6,430 nt of DNA, from assembly GCA_017999215.1 (NCBI GenBank), contig JAGOBQ010000253.1, forward strand, positions 1 through 6,430, read 5' to 3'. Made by a program: the position numbers and the translations under genes. This DNA comes from Thermoanaerobaculia bacterium (lineage in GTDB: Bacteria > Acidobacteriota > Thermoanaerobaculia > UBA5066). The notes beneath the pieces were generated by a model, which was not told the origin of the DNA, ran no database searches, and saw only the letters and a program-made list of their open reading frames with translations. Each line of letters opens with the position of its first letter. Position 1 is the stretch's first letter. Of this stretch, positions 5,852 through 6,430 are shown one piece after another.

Positions 5852-6430
5852 CGCTCCCCTCCCGCCTCTCTCGCAACGCGCGCCCCGTTCTCGCCTGCCG
5901 ACGCCTCGCCCGCCGCCGATTCGTTCCGAAGGATCCGCTCGACCTCTTCCGCGTCCGCCGGCGTGTCGACCCCGATCGAGTCGCCGACGGCGGGAAGGAC
6001 CGTCATCACGAGCCCCGCGGCCAGCGCGCGGAGCTGCTCGAGGCTCTCCGCCCGCTCGAGCGGGTGGGGCGGGAGGCTCGTCCAGGTCTCGAGCGCCTCG
6101 CGGCGATAGCCGTAGAGCCCGAGGTGCTTCCAGGTCGGGAGCGCCGCCTCCGCGTTCCGGCGGAACGGGATCGGGCTCCGCGAGAAGTAGAGGGCTCTCC
6201 CGTCGTCGCCCCGGACGACCTTCACGACGTTCGGGTCCGCGATCGCGGCCGGGTCGTCGATCGGCTTCGCCACGGTGGCGAGAGGGACCTCCGGGTGCGC
6301 GAGGAGGTGCTCGATGACCCGGTCGACGTTCTCGGGGTCCATCAGCGGCTCGTCTCCCTGCACGTTCACGACGATCTCCGCGTCCGTCCCCGCCACGGCC
6401 GCCCGCACCCGGTCGGTCCCCGACGGAAGG
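5848..6430 (-). CDS. kdsB: 3-deoxy-manno-octulosonate cytidylyltransferase (CMP-Kdo synthetase), C-terminal part
   Basis: KdsB activates Kdo with CTP to CMP-Kdo for the inner core of lipopolysaccharide, in the cytosol. The frame is open to the right edge; the 193 visible residues begin in LPSGTDRV, the family's (H)xSGTDR motif, so roughly the first 90-100 residues are outside. The internal GTG at 6408 is not the start. Further landmarks are NVQGDEPL (codons 6346-6366, Asp in the metal/substrate site), YFSRSPIPF, HLGLYGYRREAL, LEQLRAL and the C-terminal GVDTP (VDTP at 5959-5970). After the VDTPADAEEVERIL helix there is a tail of about 20 Ala/Gly/Glu-rich residues beyond the usual end. The TGA stop overlaps the pyrG ATG by 4 bp, so the CTP-using and CTP-making enzymes are translationally coupled. 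Confidence 0.96.
   Translation of the reverse strand, partial: LPSGTDRVRAAVAGTDAEIVVNVQGDEPLMDPENVDRVIEHLLAHPEVPLATVAKPIDDPAAIADPNVVKVVRGDDGRALYFSRSPIPFRRNAEAALPTWKHLGLYGYRREALETWTSLPPHPLERAESLEQLRALAAGLVMTVLPAVGDSIGVDTPADAEEVERILRNESAAGEASAGENGARVAREAGGER

Noticed and set aside
3755..6109. 784-codon open frame on the + strand antisense to pyrG and kdsB
   Set aside because: It is the mirror of strongly supported genes with all catalytic motifs. Its translation is low-complexity Arg/Leu/Val/Glu-rich with no domain, as expected for a high-GC antisense frame.

Overview
The window is a roughly 70% GC bacterial segment made almost entirely of tightly packed protein genes with very strong G/C preference at third codon positions. 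The presence of kdsB (Kdo activation for lipopolysaccharide) points to a Gram-negative cell envelope. The high GC, the secreted DinB-fold protein and the overall gene style would fit an Acidobacteriota-like or deltaproteobacterial-type genome. That lineage guess is inference only; no rRNA or other marker is present to settle it.

Layout, left to right. (1) The 3' part of a transketolase gene on the + strand, running in from the left edge. (2) A 68-bp near-perfect palindrome filling the gap to a convergent gene, followed by a 16-bp tandem duplication. (3) An epoxide-hydrolase-type alpha/beta hydrolase on the - strand. (4) A 47-bp divergent control region. (5) A secreted DinB-fold protein on the + strand. 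(6) A second, nearly identical palindrome, again filling a convergent gap. (7) A leftward gene run, read from right to left: kdsB (5' end beyond the right edge), pyrG (4-bp ATGA overlap), a previously easy-to-miss 68-residue ORF (14-bp gap), and a dual-specificity-type phosphatase (23-bp gap). This run ends a few bases from the second palindrome.

How the genes work together: PyrG makes CTP and KdsB uses CTP to make CMP-Kdo, so their coupling is metabolically sensible. The small ORF and the phosphatase are co-directional and probably co-transcribed with them, but no functional link can be read from sequence. Transketolase (pentose phosphate / carbon rearrangement) and the hydrolase/DinB pair appear to be independent transcription units.

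The most unusual content is the pair of palindromic elements. They have arms of about 30 bp, share the same sequence, sit in opposite relative orientation, carry an internal 7-bp periodicity, and occupy exactly the two convergent gene junctions of the window. They bracket the two-gene hydrolase/DinB segment. They look like REP/MITE-like elements with a possible terminator role. The remainder of the window is ordinary housekeeping sequence. No tRNA, rRNA, CRISPR array, transposase gene or origin was seen, and no intergenic stretch exceeds 90 bp.
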